Both the position numbers and the translations under genes were made by a program. Shown piece by piece: positions 18,328 through 27,600 of a stretch of DNA of 64,000 nucleotides. The stretch lies in contig JAJFFN010000002.1 in NCBI GenBank assembly GCA_021776635.1, positions 1 to 64,000 of the forward strand, written 5' to 3'. The DNA comes from Robiginitomaculum sp. (GTDB lineage Bacteria; Pseudomonadota; Alphaproteobacteria; Caulobacterales; Maricaulaceae). The notes under the pieces were generated by a model. The model did not search any database. It saw only the letters and a program-made list of their open reading frames with translations, and was not told the DNA's origin. The number at the start of each line of letters is the position of its first letter. Positions within the stretch are counted from its first letter, which is position 1.

Positions 18328-21300
18328 GGCTTTTCGCCCGACATAACGGCCTTAACCGCCTTAAATCACTAGGTTATTTCCTTTTCAGTGCATTCTTTTG
18401 CTTGCTTTCTATGTCTTCACCAGGGGCATATGCGCAAGAAAATTCGCTCGTTGTTGACGATAAACCTGCTGTATTGCTTGCTGAATTAGCACCTCAATTT
18501 CTAGTTAAACTTGAAGGAGAAATACTACAAACCGATGTTAGTCGTAACGAAGACGGTAAATTCTTTGTCCGTGCAGAACCAATCTTTACGGCGCTCAACG
18601 ATGTATTTGAATACAATGTTGAGGAGGGTGTACTCTTGGTACAACGTTCCCAAGACGGTGTTGTTATGGAACTTAATACGGACACAGGGTTAGTCAAAGC
18701 CAATGGTCGTAAAATTGGTAAACTTAAGCAATATGGGCAAATAAGTGATGGGCGTATTAATCTAACCCCCAATGCAATTGCGGTTATGTCAGGTGCTATT
18801 GGCAAAATTAACATTGATGAAAAGAGGATTGATTTTGAACTTGACCCTCGGTTGAAAGTTTCAACTGGTTTTGAACTGTTTGTGAACGACATCCCGCTTG
18901 GCAATGTAGAGCCTGGACCACGAGCTATCGGTTCGGTAATGTTACTTCCATTATCACCAATTGCCAAAGAATTGGGTCATACACTTCAAATCATCGATGG
19001 TGGTGCTTCTATCCGAATAATGCGAGCACAAGACAGCGCTGAGTTTGAGCTGAATCTCGATACGGGTTTGGTTAAATTAAACGGGCGTCCTGTGGGTGTT
19101 TCTAAAGAAGTTACCTATTTTGATAAAACCAATCTTTTATTACCAATAGGCACGATTGAAACATTGACCGGTACGCATATCGATGTTGAGGGCGGAAATT
19201 CACGGATCAATATTGTTCTTGATGACCGACTTAAAGGCGCAATAAAACCGGGAGCGAAGATCAAAGACCTTACCAAAAACACGCCCTTAACATTTGAAAC
19301 TATCGAATTGAATTTAGGAACTGACACCATTAATTCGGTTGATGTCGACTTTCGCGTTAAAAACTTCAATGCGCGAATGCGTTATGAAGTCCCTGATTTA
19401 CCGACAAATATTCGAGAGGCAGAGCCGTCATGGCTCTCGCTAGATTACGCCCATGTTAAGGGTGGTTATGGATCTTTAGGTGACTTATCAGCCGACCTCC
19501 GCGAATTAGACGGGGTCGGCCTTCGGCGTATTAGGGGGGCTAAATATGCTAAGGAAGGCAAGAAAGGTCGGTGGGCGATTGCTGCAGGTGTCCCAACGAC
19601 AGGCTCAACAAAAATCAGTGAAGATCAAACGCGATTGAATTTTGGCGGCTTGGCGGCTGGTGCTCGCTATGCCAGCAAAGATGGTTGGGAAGCTGGTTTA
19701 TCCGTTAAGTCTGACGGGTTAAGCGACGACCAAATGGCTGTTTTATCAGCTATTAGTGGACGTCTGGGGCGGAAACAAGGTAAAAAACTTAAATGGGATG
19801 CACGTACTGATGTGGGTTATTTCAACGGAAATGCCCGTGAAAAATCTGTAGATATACGTGCGAGTGCCAATGCTCGATATGCCATAAATCAAAAAATCAA
19901 TGTTGAAGCATTTGCCTCTTATGATGGCGCAGAATTTTTACGCTCAGATTTGGATGCAGAAGAAATAGTGGAACAAGATACAAATGTTGACGACACGGAT
20001 TTGGTTCCGGATACGCGGGAACGCGGGCAAGATTTTGCTAGTTATGGCGTTGCATTACAATTAACGCCCGGTCAAATACTTGGTCCATTGGAACGCCCTG
20101 CATTTGCAGTACGATATAGCAACAACCAAAGTGGCCTATTTTCTAAAAATGGCAATGATACGTCTACGCAAAGTTATGGCGCATCCATAAATACATCTTT
20201 ACGTAAAATTGGGACGAACATCTCGGCTGATTATACCGCTTATAAACAAAAACAAAGTGATGGGTCGACATCAGACGGTGATCAAATCACAGCACGTGTA
20301 TTCCAGGATGCCAAATATGCATCTATTCGTGGGCAATTTACATCGACACGCAAAGGTGATGCAACGCGCAAGCAAAGGTTTGATGCACAATTAACTGCCA
20401 AACCATATAATTTTAGGCTTCCCAAGGGGGCAAAATTGTCAGTAGCACCGTCGATCGCTGGCTCGTGGAGCGATGATAGTGAATATATCCGTGGTGGCGT
20501 TGTCGCCAGTCTAAATTCAGGAAAACTATTGGGTACGAAGACAAAATTGTCGGCAAATCTAGGAATTTTACAAAACTTTTCTGGCAATGCTGAGGATAAA
20601 TCCGATAAGTTTTTGTCCGTTTCCTTAGGACGAAAAGTCAAAATAAATAAAAATATAACAATGGGAATGAGTTACCGCAATAACTTAAAGGGAGAACAAA
20701 GGATTGGTCTATTTTTAAATGGCCGATTTGATTTCAATGAGAAGCGTAAATTCCGAGAAACTGATGAAGGACGTGGTGTTTTAAAGGGACGTGCCTTTTT
20801 GGATAAAAACCGTGACGGTAAAAAGCAGGAAAATGAGCCGGGCGTAGGTGGTGCACTTATACGCGTTGCAAGTTCTCGCATGGCACTCCGAACAGATTCT
20901 GCGGGTTATTATACCATTCAAAACATTAAGGTAGGCATCCATGATTTACGCATTGATGGCCGTAGTTTGCCATTAGGATATAGTTTGGCGGAAAACGCCT
21001 CTACAAAAGCCAGTATACAAGAAGGACATATCACTGATGTTGATTTGCCCATAGTTCAGCGTGGGCAGATACGTGGTTTTGCCTTTGTAGATGAGAATGG
21101 TGATGGCCAGCATAATAAAGGCGAAAAACGTCTAGAGGGCGCACGTTTGGCATTAACGGATAGCACAGATGCGGAAAATCACCATGAAGTCTATGCAAGT
21201 AGTTTTGGGCAATTTGCATTTGATGATTTGCCTGCTGCTGAATATAAACTCGTTATCTTGAAAACTAACTCTGCCGAAAGTAATCCGTCAGAAATACCTG

Positions 21301-21524
21301 TCATCATAAATCTTGCGAAAGCAGATGACCTGATGGCAAAAATAAATATAGCTGCCAATTCAACAAATAAAATACACTTGGCACAACAGAATTCTGCGAC
21401 CAGTCAATCTGGTAACAGGGTAAAGAAGGGCAATAACCGCCTTTCTATGAACACGCGAAAAGTAGAAATTCCTCCGCCGGAAATCCAGGATGAAAATATC
21501 ATTGTGGCAAATCCGGCACCGTAA
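18321..21524 (+). CDS. Large outer-membrane barrel protein with CuAO-N-like and SdrD-B-like domains (usher-like)
   Basis: A 1067-aa exported protein starting at GTG. The signal peptide (basic RHNGLNRLK, hydrophobic core, cleavage near AYA-QE) is clear. Residues about 45-315 hold two related beta-rich repeats (LELNTDTGLVKANGRKIG and LNLDTGLVKLNGRPVG, with MLLPLSPIAKELG), resembling copper-amine-oxidase N-domain-like repeats. Residues about 322-810 alternate in polarity with many Gly, Asn and aromatic residues, as in an outer-membrane beta-barrel. Two SdrD-B/CNA-B-like Ig domains follow (GRAFLDKNRDG near 823 and GFAFVDENGDG near 918), then a polar tail. The order periplasmic domain, barrel, Ig-like C-terminus parallels chaperone-usher ushers, and a PapD-like chaperone and two pilin-like subunits are encoded convergently next door. 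The usher role is inferred from context. A strong terminator follows. Confidence 0.65.
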   Translation: MLGLFARHNGLNRLKSLGYFLFSAFFCLLSMSSPGAYAQENSLVVDDKPAVLLAELAPQFLVKLEGEILQTDVSRNEDGKFFVRAEPIFTALNDVFEYNVEEGVLLVQRSQDGVVMELNTDTGLVKANGRKIGKLKQYGQISDGRINLTPNAIAVMSGAIGKINIDEKRIDFELDPRLKVSTGFELFVNDIPLGNVEPGPRAIGSVMLLPLSPIAKELGHTLQIIDGGASIRIMRAQDSAEFELNLDTGLVKLNGRPVGVSKEVTYFDKTNLLLPIGTIETLTGTHIDVEGGNSRINIVLDDRLKGAIKPGAKIKDLTKNTPLTFETIELNLGTDTINSVDVDFRVKNFNARMRYEVPDLPTNIREAEPSWLSLDYAHVKGGYGSLGDLSADLRELDGVGLRRIRGAKYAKEGKKGRWAIAAGVPTTGSTKISEDQTRLNFGGLAAGARYASKDGWEAGLSVKSDGLSDDQMAVLSAISGRLGRKQGKKLKWDARTDVGYFNGNAREKSVDIRASANARYAINQKINVEAFASYDGAEFLRSDLDAEEIVEQDTNVDDTDLVPDTRERGQDFASYGVALQLTPGQILGPLERPAFAVRYSNNQSGLFSKNGNDTSTQSYGASINTSLRKIGTNISADYTAYKQKQSDGSTSDGDQITARVFQDAKYASIRGQFTSTRKGDATRKQRFDAQLTAKPYNFRLPKGAKLSVAPSIAGSWSDDSEYIRGGVVASLNSGKLLGTKTKLSANLGILQNFSGNAEDKSDKFLSVSLGRKVKINKNITMGMSYRNNLKGEQRIGLFLNGRFDFNEKRKFRETDEGRGVLKGRAFLDKNRDGKKQENEPGVGGALIRVASSRMALRTDSAGYYTIQNIKVGIHDLRIDGRSLPLGYSLAENASTKASIQEGHITDVDLPIVQRGQIRGFAFVDENGDGQHNKGEKRLEGARLALTDSTDAENHHEVYASSFGQFAFDDLPAAEYKLVILKTNSAESNPSEIPVIINLAKADDLMAKINIAANSTNKIHLAQQNSATSQSGNRVKKGNNRLSMNTRKVEIPPPEIQDENIIVANPAP

Positions 21525-21551
21525 TTTCTTATCGCGTCATTCACACAACTC

Positions 21552-21583
21552 AAAAGCGGTCTCGTAATAGACCGCTTTTTTTT
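21552..21583 (+). terminator. Rho-independent terminator of the usher-like gene
   Basis: An 11-bp perfect stem (AAAAGCGGTCT with AGACCGCTTTT, six-base loop) ends in eight T residues on the plus strand, 28 bases after the stop codon. On the minus strand only four T residues follow, so it may stop the opposing subunit operon less well. Confidence 0.92.
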
Positions 21584-21722
21584 GCTCATTTATAAAGGTT
21601 ATATTCGAAATTTAGCCAATGATGAAACTTGTCTAGCATTTGCTGCAAAATTTTTGGGTGACAAGCATTAAACACTTTGCTTGTTTATTGTCCAGTTATT
21701 ATCTGTCAAATTATGTTGTCAA

Positions 21723-22574
21723 CTATGGTTCTTTATAAAGATCAAAAACCATATCGATATTAAACGAACCAACACCCATAGACATGTCATAATCGGGCAT
21801 AGTGTATAAAAAATCCAAACGTATAGTTTGTTCATTTAGGTCCCCATTTCGGCGTCTAACACCGCCAAAACGTCTAAAGTCAAACATTTTTGTTGGACTG
21901 GCTTTTAAATCTCCCAAATCGTTTATACCGTTAACAACCGTTACACGTCTCGTTGTTGCGCGACGACCAAACCTAAAACCTGCATCATTTCCGCGCCGCG
22001 TTCTTGCAGCATCAATTTGTATGTCGCTTAACGAAATAGAGCCTGCAAAATCATCGGTTGCACTGGCTATAGATGCTTGCGCACGTAAGGAAAAGCGAGT
22101 GTTACGAGAGGTAATAAAAAAGCTGTGTGAATAGGATTTTCCAGGCCCGTCAAGCAAGATATCTGTCCTTGGCCCCATTGAAAACACGCCTCCAAAATCG
22201 TCACCAGCATCTAGATATCCATCACCATCATCATTGAGTGCTTGACTAATTGTTGTGCCGTTTTGGGTGATGCCCATGACCATACCTTGAGATGAATTAG
22301 GACCGGTGTGTTTCGTTAAGCTTCCCGTTAAATTAAAGTCTCCAAAAACGGCACTATCGGGTATCATTTGTGTGCCATTCGCTACACAACACGTATTGGT
22401 CGCAAAAATAAAATTGTCATATATATCAAAATTTTGACCGTCGTGAACTACGGCACAGCCATAGGTGCGGCACCAAAAATCATTATCTAAAAAGCTGGCA
22501 CTCGCTACCACACCCCAACTGGAAACCACCAGAAAACTGGTGGTGCATTTAAGTAATTTCCAGTTTGAAATCAT
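21723..22574 (-). CDS. Minor pilin-like subunit (Cys- and Arg-rich paralogue)
   Basis: A 283-aa exported protein with a signal peptide (cleavage near ASA-SF). I align it by eye with the 281-aa protein at 23607-24452: both begin the mature part with SxxDxxF, share a central SFF/SFY-x-x-S segment followed by SxDDF/TGDF, and end DxSMGxGxxxxDxxFxxY, a C-terminal strand pattern like the beta-zipper of chaperone-assembled pilins. Unlike its paralogue it has four cysteines near the mature N-terminus (WCRTYGC and TCC) and an Arg-rich stretch around residues 195-245. Two bases separate it from the chaperone gene. A tip or base subunit is plausible. No named family recognised. Confidence 0.62.
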   Translation of the reverse strand: MISNWKLLKCTTSFLVVSSWGVVASASFLDNDFWCRTYGCAVVHDGQNFDIYDNFIFATNTCCVANGTQMIPDSAVFGDFNLTGSLTKHTGPNSSQGMVMGITQNGTTISQALNDDGDGYLDAGDDFGGVFSMGPRTDILLDGPGKSYSHSFFITSRNTRFSLRAQASIASATDDFAGSISLSDIQIDAARTRRGNDAGFRFGRRATTRRVTVVNGINDLGDLKASPTKMFDFRRFGGVRRRNGDLNEQTIRLDFLYTMPDYDMSMGVGSFNIDMVFDLYKEP

Positions 22575-22576
22575 GA

Positions 22577-23440
22577 TTACGGTGCTTGATAATCAATGGA
22601 TTGAATAACAACAGGTGTGGATTTAAACTTATTTTGTGGAGCAAAAGAATTGTTCATCTTAAAATCAATACTGTATTTATTACCGGTCTCCAAGCCTTCG
22701 ACATCGTCAAGACGCATTACATAATTGCGTTCGCCTTGGTCAAGAACCACAGCAGACATTGGCATTTCAGCGACTGTCACACCTGCATTGTTCTTTACGA
22801 ATGCCGTTCCTTTAAGGCGTGCATGTGCATCACCATCGTTTTTAATCGTCATACTGAGCATGGATTTATCTGTGCTGCTGACCGCTACATTGCTAACGAC
22901 TGGGCTGCTTTTGGATGGTGTTAAAGTTAAATAAAACAGTGAAGCCAGTTGATATTTATTCCAAACGCCTGAAACTTCGCCGCGCTCATCCATTTCAGGG
23001 AGCAAAGTCGTAGCAAGTAAGGCAAAACGATGGTCACCCTTTTGTTTGATTTTGTAAGGAACACTGATTTCAACAGTAACATCCATAGATGTTTCAGGCT
23101 TAAGCGTGACACTGGCTGGGCTAAACCTTATCCATTCAGCAGCAGATTTATCACTTTCTCCCGGAGGGCTAAGGCTCAACTTACCGTCTTTGTCCAAAGT
23201 CCAGTCCGCAAGTCCCATCGTCAAACTTATGGTTTTGGTTTTATGTACATTCCCAATCGTAACGATTTGACGGTGTCGGTCCCCGGGCTTTATGGTCATT
23301 TCCACGGTGGAAGGTTGAACGCCAATACCAAATGCGTTTGCAACCGGTGCGTACATCATAGTTGTTGCGATGGTACCTGCACAAATTAGGGCTGACGTAA
23401 CCATGAAGTTTTTCATTGTTTTCATTTGTCTTCTTTTCAT
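22577..23440 (-). CDS. PapD-like periplasmic pilus chaperone
   Basis: A 287-aa exported protein of two Ig-like domains. After a signal peptide (cleavage near ANA-FG) the first domain starts FGIGVQPSTVEMTIKPGDRHRQIVTI, the A-B strand pattern of fimbrial chaperones including the basic residue of the subunit-binding cleft, and continues to RFSPASVTLKPETSMDVTVEISVP (about residue 150). The second domain covers the rest (SVTNDGDAHARLKG-like strands). It should hold pilin-like subunits by donor-strand complementation before outer-membrane assembly. It lies between two subunit genes. AAGGAAT stands nine bases before the first ATG; ATGs at codons 6 and 9 are less likely starts. Confidence 0.8.
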   Translation of the reverse strand: MKRRQMKTMKNFMVTSALICAGTIATTMMYAPVANAFGIGVQPSTVEMTIKPGDRHRQIVTIGNVHKTKTISLTMGLADWTLDKDGKLSLSPPGESDKSAAEWIRFSPASVTLKPETSMDVTVEISVPYKIKQKGDHRFALLATTLLPEMDERGEVSGVWNKYQLASLFYLTLTPSKSSPVVSNVAVSSTDKSMLSMTIKNDGDAHARLKGTAFVKNNAGVTVAEMPMSAVVLDQGERNYVMRLDDVEGLETGNKYSIDFKMNNSFAPQNKFKSTPVVIQSIDYQAP

Positions 23441-23526
23441 GTTGAGATATTCCTTATCAATTTCAACTTCAAACTAGCAAAAAATGTTTGCGAGTTTATT
23501 AACCGTACTATCTAAAATCATGATAC

Positions 23527-23557
23527 AAAAAAGCCCCACCTATGAGGCGGGGCTTTT
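23527..23557 (-). terminator. Terminator or attenuator between major subunit and chaperone genes
   Basis: On the minus strand a hairpin (five-GC core GCCCC with GGGGC extended by CC/GG across one mismatch, five-base loop) is followed by six T residues. It lies 50 bases after the major-subunit stop codon and about 90 before the chaperone start, so partial read-through would give more subunit than chaperone. Confidence 0.85.
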
Positions 23558-23606
23558 GAGCAGGTCGCCCACAATCAAGGGACTTCCTTATGCGTGAACT
23601 TTATTC

Positions 23607-24452
23607 TTACGGAACGTAAACAGTAAAGGTTACGTCTGCTTGAATAGTACCAGCACCCATGGACAGATCATAGCCAAGGCCAGTGCCATCGTCCAAGGTA
23701 TAGGTGTTATCAAAACGTACAGACTGTGAAGCCAAGCTACCACGAGTTGCCGCTGTGCGTTGTGTACCGTCAAAGACTTTGGTGGCAACGGCGATATCAT
23801 TTAATGCGTTTACAACCCCTGGGACTGTTCCAGGATTTTGTGCATTCGCACCGTAAGCCAAACCATCATTACCAGCAACGTCTAGAGCCATAGCATATGA
23901 AATGTTGCTGGTGGTTAGACCGTCAGTTAGAAAATCGCCAGTGGCGACGAAAGCTGAAGATTGAGCAAAGATATCAAAGGCAGCATTTGAAGCTACATAA
24001 AAGCTTGATTTATGCTCATTAACCATGCCGCTAGTTGCGTCGCTACCAGCGTCGATACCAAATGCAGTTAATGTATCAGCCGCATCTAAAACGCCGGTTG
24101 TGCCGCCGTCTGTAAATGTACCATTATCTGCACCACCTGTTATAGGGTTTACAGCAGCGGTTGTACCGTCAACATTTTCTACACCGTCTTTAATGGCTAG
24201 AAGTGTTCCCGTTACAACTGTAGCGCCATCAGCAGCGATAAGGTCTGCACCAGCAGTACCGGTTGCGTTAGTTAAAAGCACGAAGTCAGAGACAACAGGA
24301 GCGTCGTCAGTACCATCAATGCCGTCAGCACCCCAAACAACGACTACGCCCAGTACTTGAAAAAATGGACGATCGATGATTGAAGCATATGCAGTAGAAG
24401 CCGTCACAATCGCGGCAGCCCCACCAGCTAAAAGTAGTTTTTTAAGTTTCAT
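23607..24452 (-). CDS. Major pilin-like subunit (Gly/Ala/Thr/Asp-rich surface fibre protein)
   Basis: A 281-aa exported protein with a textbook signal peptide (KLKKLLLAGGAAAIVTAS, cleavage near AYA-SI). The mature N-terminus alternates hydrophobic residues (DRPFFQVLGVVVVWG), as expected for a donor strand. The body is rich in small residues, Thr and Asp, lacks Cys, has very few Lys and Arg, and ends DLSMGAGTIQADVTFTVYVP, a C-terminal beta strand. This composition resembles pilin and spore-coat-U-like fibre subunits rather than an enzyme. It is first in its transcript and is cut off from the chaperone gene by a strong hairpin, suggesting high expression. No named family recognised. Confidence 0.65.
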   Translation of the reverse strand: MKLKKLLLAGGAAAIVTASTAYASIIDRPFFQVLGVVVVWGADGIDGTDDAPVVSDFVLLTNATGTAGADLIAADGATVVTGTLLAIKDGVENVDGTTAAVNPITGGADNGTFTDGGTTGVLDAADTLTAFGIDAGSDATSGMVNEHKSSFYVASNAAFDIFAQSSAFVATGDFLTDGLTTSNISYAMALDVAGNDGLAYGANAQNPGTVPGVVNALNDIAVATKVFDGTQRTAATRGSLASQSVRFDNTYTLDDGTGLGYDLSMGAGTIQADVTFTVYVP

Positions 24453-24646
24453 TTTAGTTTCCCATAGATCAGTTTTATTCCGGGTTTTCCCGATAATGAA
24501 ACAGTTTATAAGGGAAATGGATTTAAACGCGGTTAGAAGTCTTAGTAAAGAAACGGTAAATTTTTGCCTAGGATTTTCCTAAATATCGGCACATTAAGGC
24601 CAAATTTATGATATAACTGATTCTTAAGCTTAAAAAGGATTAGGTT

Positions 24647-27600
24647 ATGAAGCGTCAATCACTTCTTATATTCGGTGGTATCTTATTGTTCATTCTTGCT
24701 TGGTGGATAGGGTTTTCGTTTCTTGGCAACATAAATAATGATAATACTTACAAAAACGACCCCATAACCGTTAAGACGCAATCTGATGCACCCAGTTTAA
24801 ATCCTACCGCCAAGCCAGTTGAACACGAAAAAGAAACTAAGTTTCAAAATACCGGTTGGAAGATTGACGAAGCACAATCTTCACCACGGGCCTGCCTGCA
24901 ATTTAATTTGCCACTCAACACTGACGATAATCTAAAGGTTGTTGATTATATTCGAATTGAACCAGAAGCAAAAATAACAACCAAAATCATAGATCAAAGT
25001 GTGTGTTTATCTGGATTAGAGTTTTCCAAAGACTATAAAGTCACAATGTTGACAGGGCTAACTGCTGCAAATGGCAAAGCATTGCTTGCAGATAAAAGTA
25101 TTGATATTAGCTTTGGTGACCGCCCTGCGCATATTGCATTTGCAGGAAATGGTGTAATTTTACCACGCATAGGTGCGCAAGGTATTGCCATTGAAACCAC
25201 AAACATTTCAGATTTGGAAATTGAGGTCTTTCGTGTCGGCGACAGGATGATTGCAAGACGTCGCCCTGATTCTGGTCAAGCTATAGAAGAAGGTGATTAT
25301 TATTACGGTTACGATAATGTGGCTACAGAAGTACGAGAGACAGTTTGGAAAGGTTCATTATCAATAGATGGCTCGCCAAATACTGTAACAACAACTGTTT
25401 TTGATCTGGCAAGTGCCATTGGCGAAATAAAACCAGGTGCCTATGTAATAGAAGCAGTACGCAAGCGTGTTGACGAGGATGATTATCGTCCAGCAAGAGC
25501 GTGGCGGTGGATAATTTCTACCGATTTGGCGTTTACAACCTACCAAAGCCCGTCAGGACTAGATGCCACGGTAAGGTCAATAAATACTGCAAAAGCTATG
25601 AATGCTATTCGTGTTGATTTGGTCGCCCAAAATAATGAAATACTAGGAAGGGCAGCAACAGACCGTCAAGGACGCGTACATTTTGATACCCAATTATTAA
25701 AGGGCAAAGGAAATCTAAGACCGCGTATGCTCATGGCTTATGGCATAAATGGTGATTACGCACTTTTGGATTTTAATCGTTCTCCACTGGATTTATCCGC
25801 TTTTTCAATAGGTGGTCGAAAAGCTGCAAAAACAATAGATGCATATGTATTCTCTGATCGCGGCGTGTATCGTCCTGGCGAAACTGCCAATATTACGGCA
25901 ATGCTAAGAGATACAAAAGCCCATGCAATATTTGGGCGGGTTGGTCAGGTGCGTTTTCTGAAGCCCGGCGGTCAAGAATTCCGCAAAGTCCGTTTTGAAA
26001 CATTACATGAAGGCACATTACTACATGCCTTTGTCGTTCCAAAATCCGCGCCGCGCGGGATGTGGCGTGCCGTTGTTGAAGTTGACGGAATTGGGCAAGT
26101 GGGCGCTATTGGTTTTGATGTTCAAGATTTTGTACCTCAAAAGCTTAAGGTAGAGGTGGACATTGATGCCGCACCATTACGTGTAGACGAAATCAGGCCA
26201 TTGGAAATCTCTGCTCAATTTCTTTACGGTGCCAACGGTGCAGATTTGCAAGGTGAAGCTGAAGCTCGTATTCGCGTGGAACCCAACCCTTTTCCAAATA
26301 TGAAAGGTTATACATTTGGTTTGGCCGAAAAATCTTTCCGCGAAGAGTTTATTAGCCTTGGTGGGGGACTGACCGACGAAAAGGGTATTCTTCAATTAGA
26401 TATGTCCTTAAAAGAAGCCCAACTCAGTACAATGAAACCTCTAAGGGCTGAAATAACTGCTGGTGTATCTGAACCTGGCGGGCGCTATGTGCAAACGAGC
26501 ACGCGCATCCCGGTGCGAACGAAGGATGTTTATATTGGTATAAAACCTAAATTTGATCGACGGCCCGCCCGTAATAAATCTGCTGGATTTAATATTAAAG
26601 CCGTAGATTGGAGTGGTGCTCTTACGGAAATGGAAGTCGAATGGACTTTGGTCAAAGAAGACTATCATTATAATTGGTACCGCCGAAATGGCCGATGGCA
26701 ATACCGATATGACATGACCGACGTAGAAATTGCCAAAGGTGTTGCGGATATATCTGCGAACGATGGTGCTGATATAGAACGCACTCTGGATTGGGGTCGT
26801 TATCGCTTAATTGTTAAGGGCAGGGATGTAAATATTTCATCTTCTTACCAATTTTGGGTTGGCTGGGGTGGTACGTCTGCAAATAATGCACCGGATCAAA
26901 TTCAAATGGGCGCGCCGACGATTGATGTAGGTAGCGGTGATTTAGTTAAATTAAGCATCAATTCTCCTTATTCTGGCATTGGTGAATTGGTTATTGCCGA
27001 TCAAGAAGTACGCAGCATAACGACGGTAACAATCCCAAAAGGTGGCTCTGAAATATCTGTGCGAATGCCTAATAATATTGGTTCTGGTGTATATGCCTTG
27101 CTGAGTGTTTATACGCCGCGTAGTGCCGATAAGAGACCAGTTCCGCGCCGCGCAGTGGGTATTACATATATGAATGCTGATACAAGCACACAAAAGCTTG
27201 ATGTTAAATTATCCGCACCAGAAGTTGTCAAACCGCGCCAAACTCAAAACATACGGGTGGATTTTGATAATATTCCGCGCGGTGAACGTGTTTTTCTAAC
27301 CTTAGCAGCTGTAGATGAAGGCATTTTACAAATTACCAAGTACAAATCACCTGATCCACAAGCTTTCTATTTTGCGCGCAAAGCTATGCCATTGACCGTG
27401 AGGGATGATTATGCCCGTTTGCTAAATCCCAATCTCGGAGAACCAACTCTGGCACGCTCTGGCGGTGATACTCTAGGGGGAGAAGGTCTAACGGCTGCAC
27501 CAATAAAGGTCGTTTCATTGTATAGCGGGCTTGTTGATGTCAGTGGCGGGAAAGTGTCTGTTCCCGTAGAACTTCCAGATTTTAACGGAAAACTCCGTTT

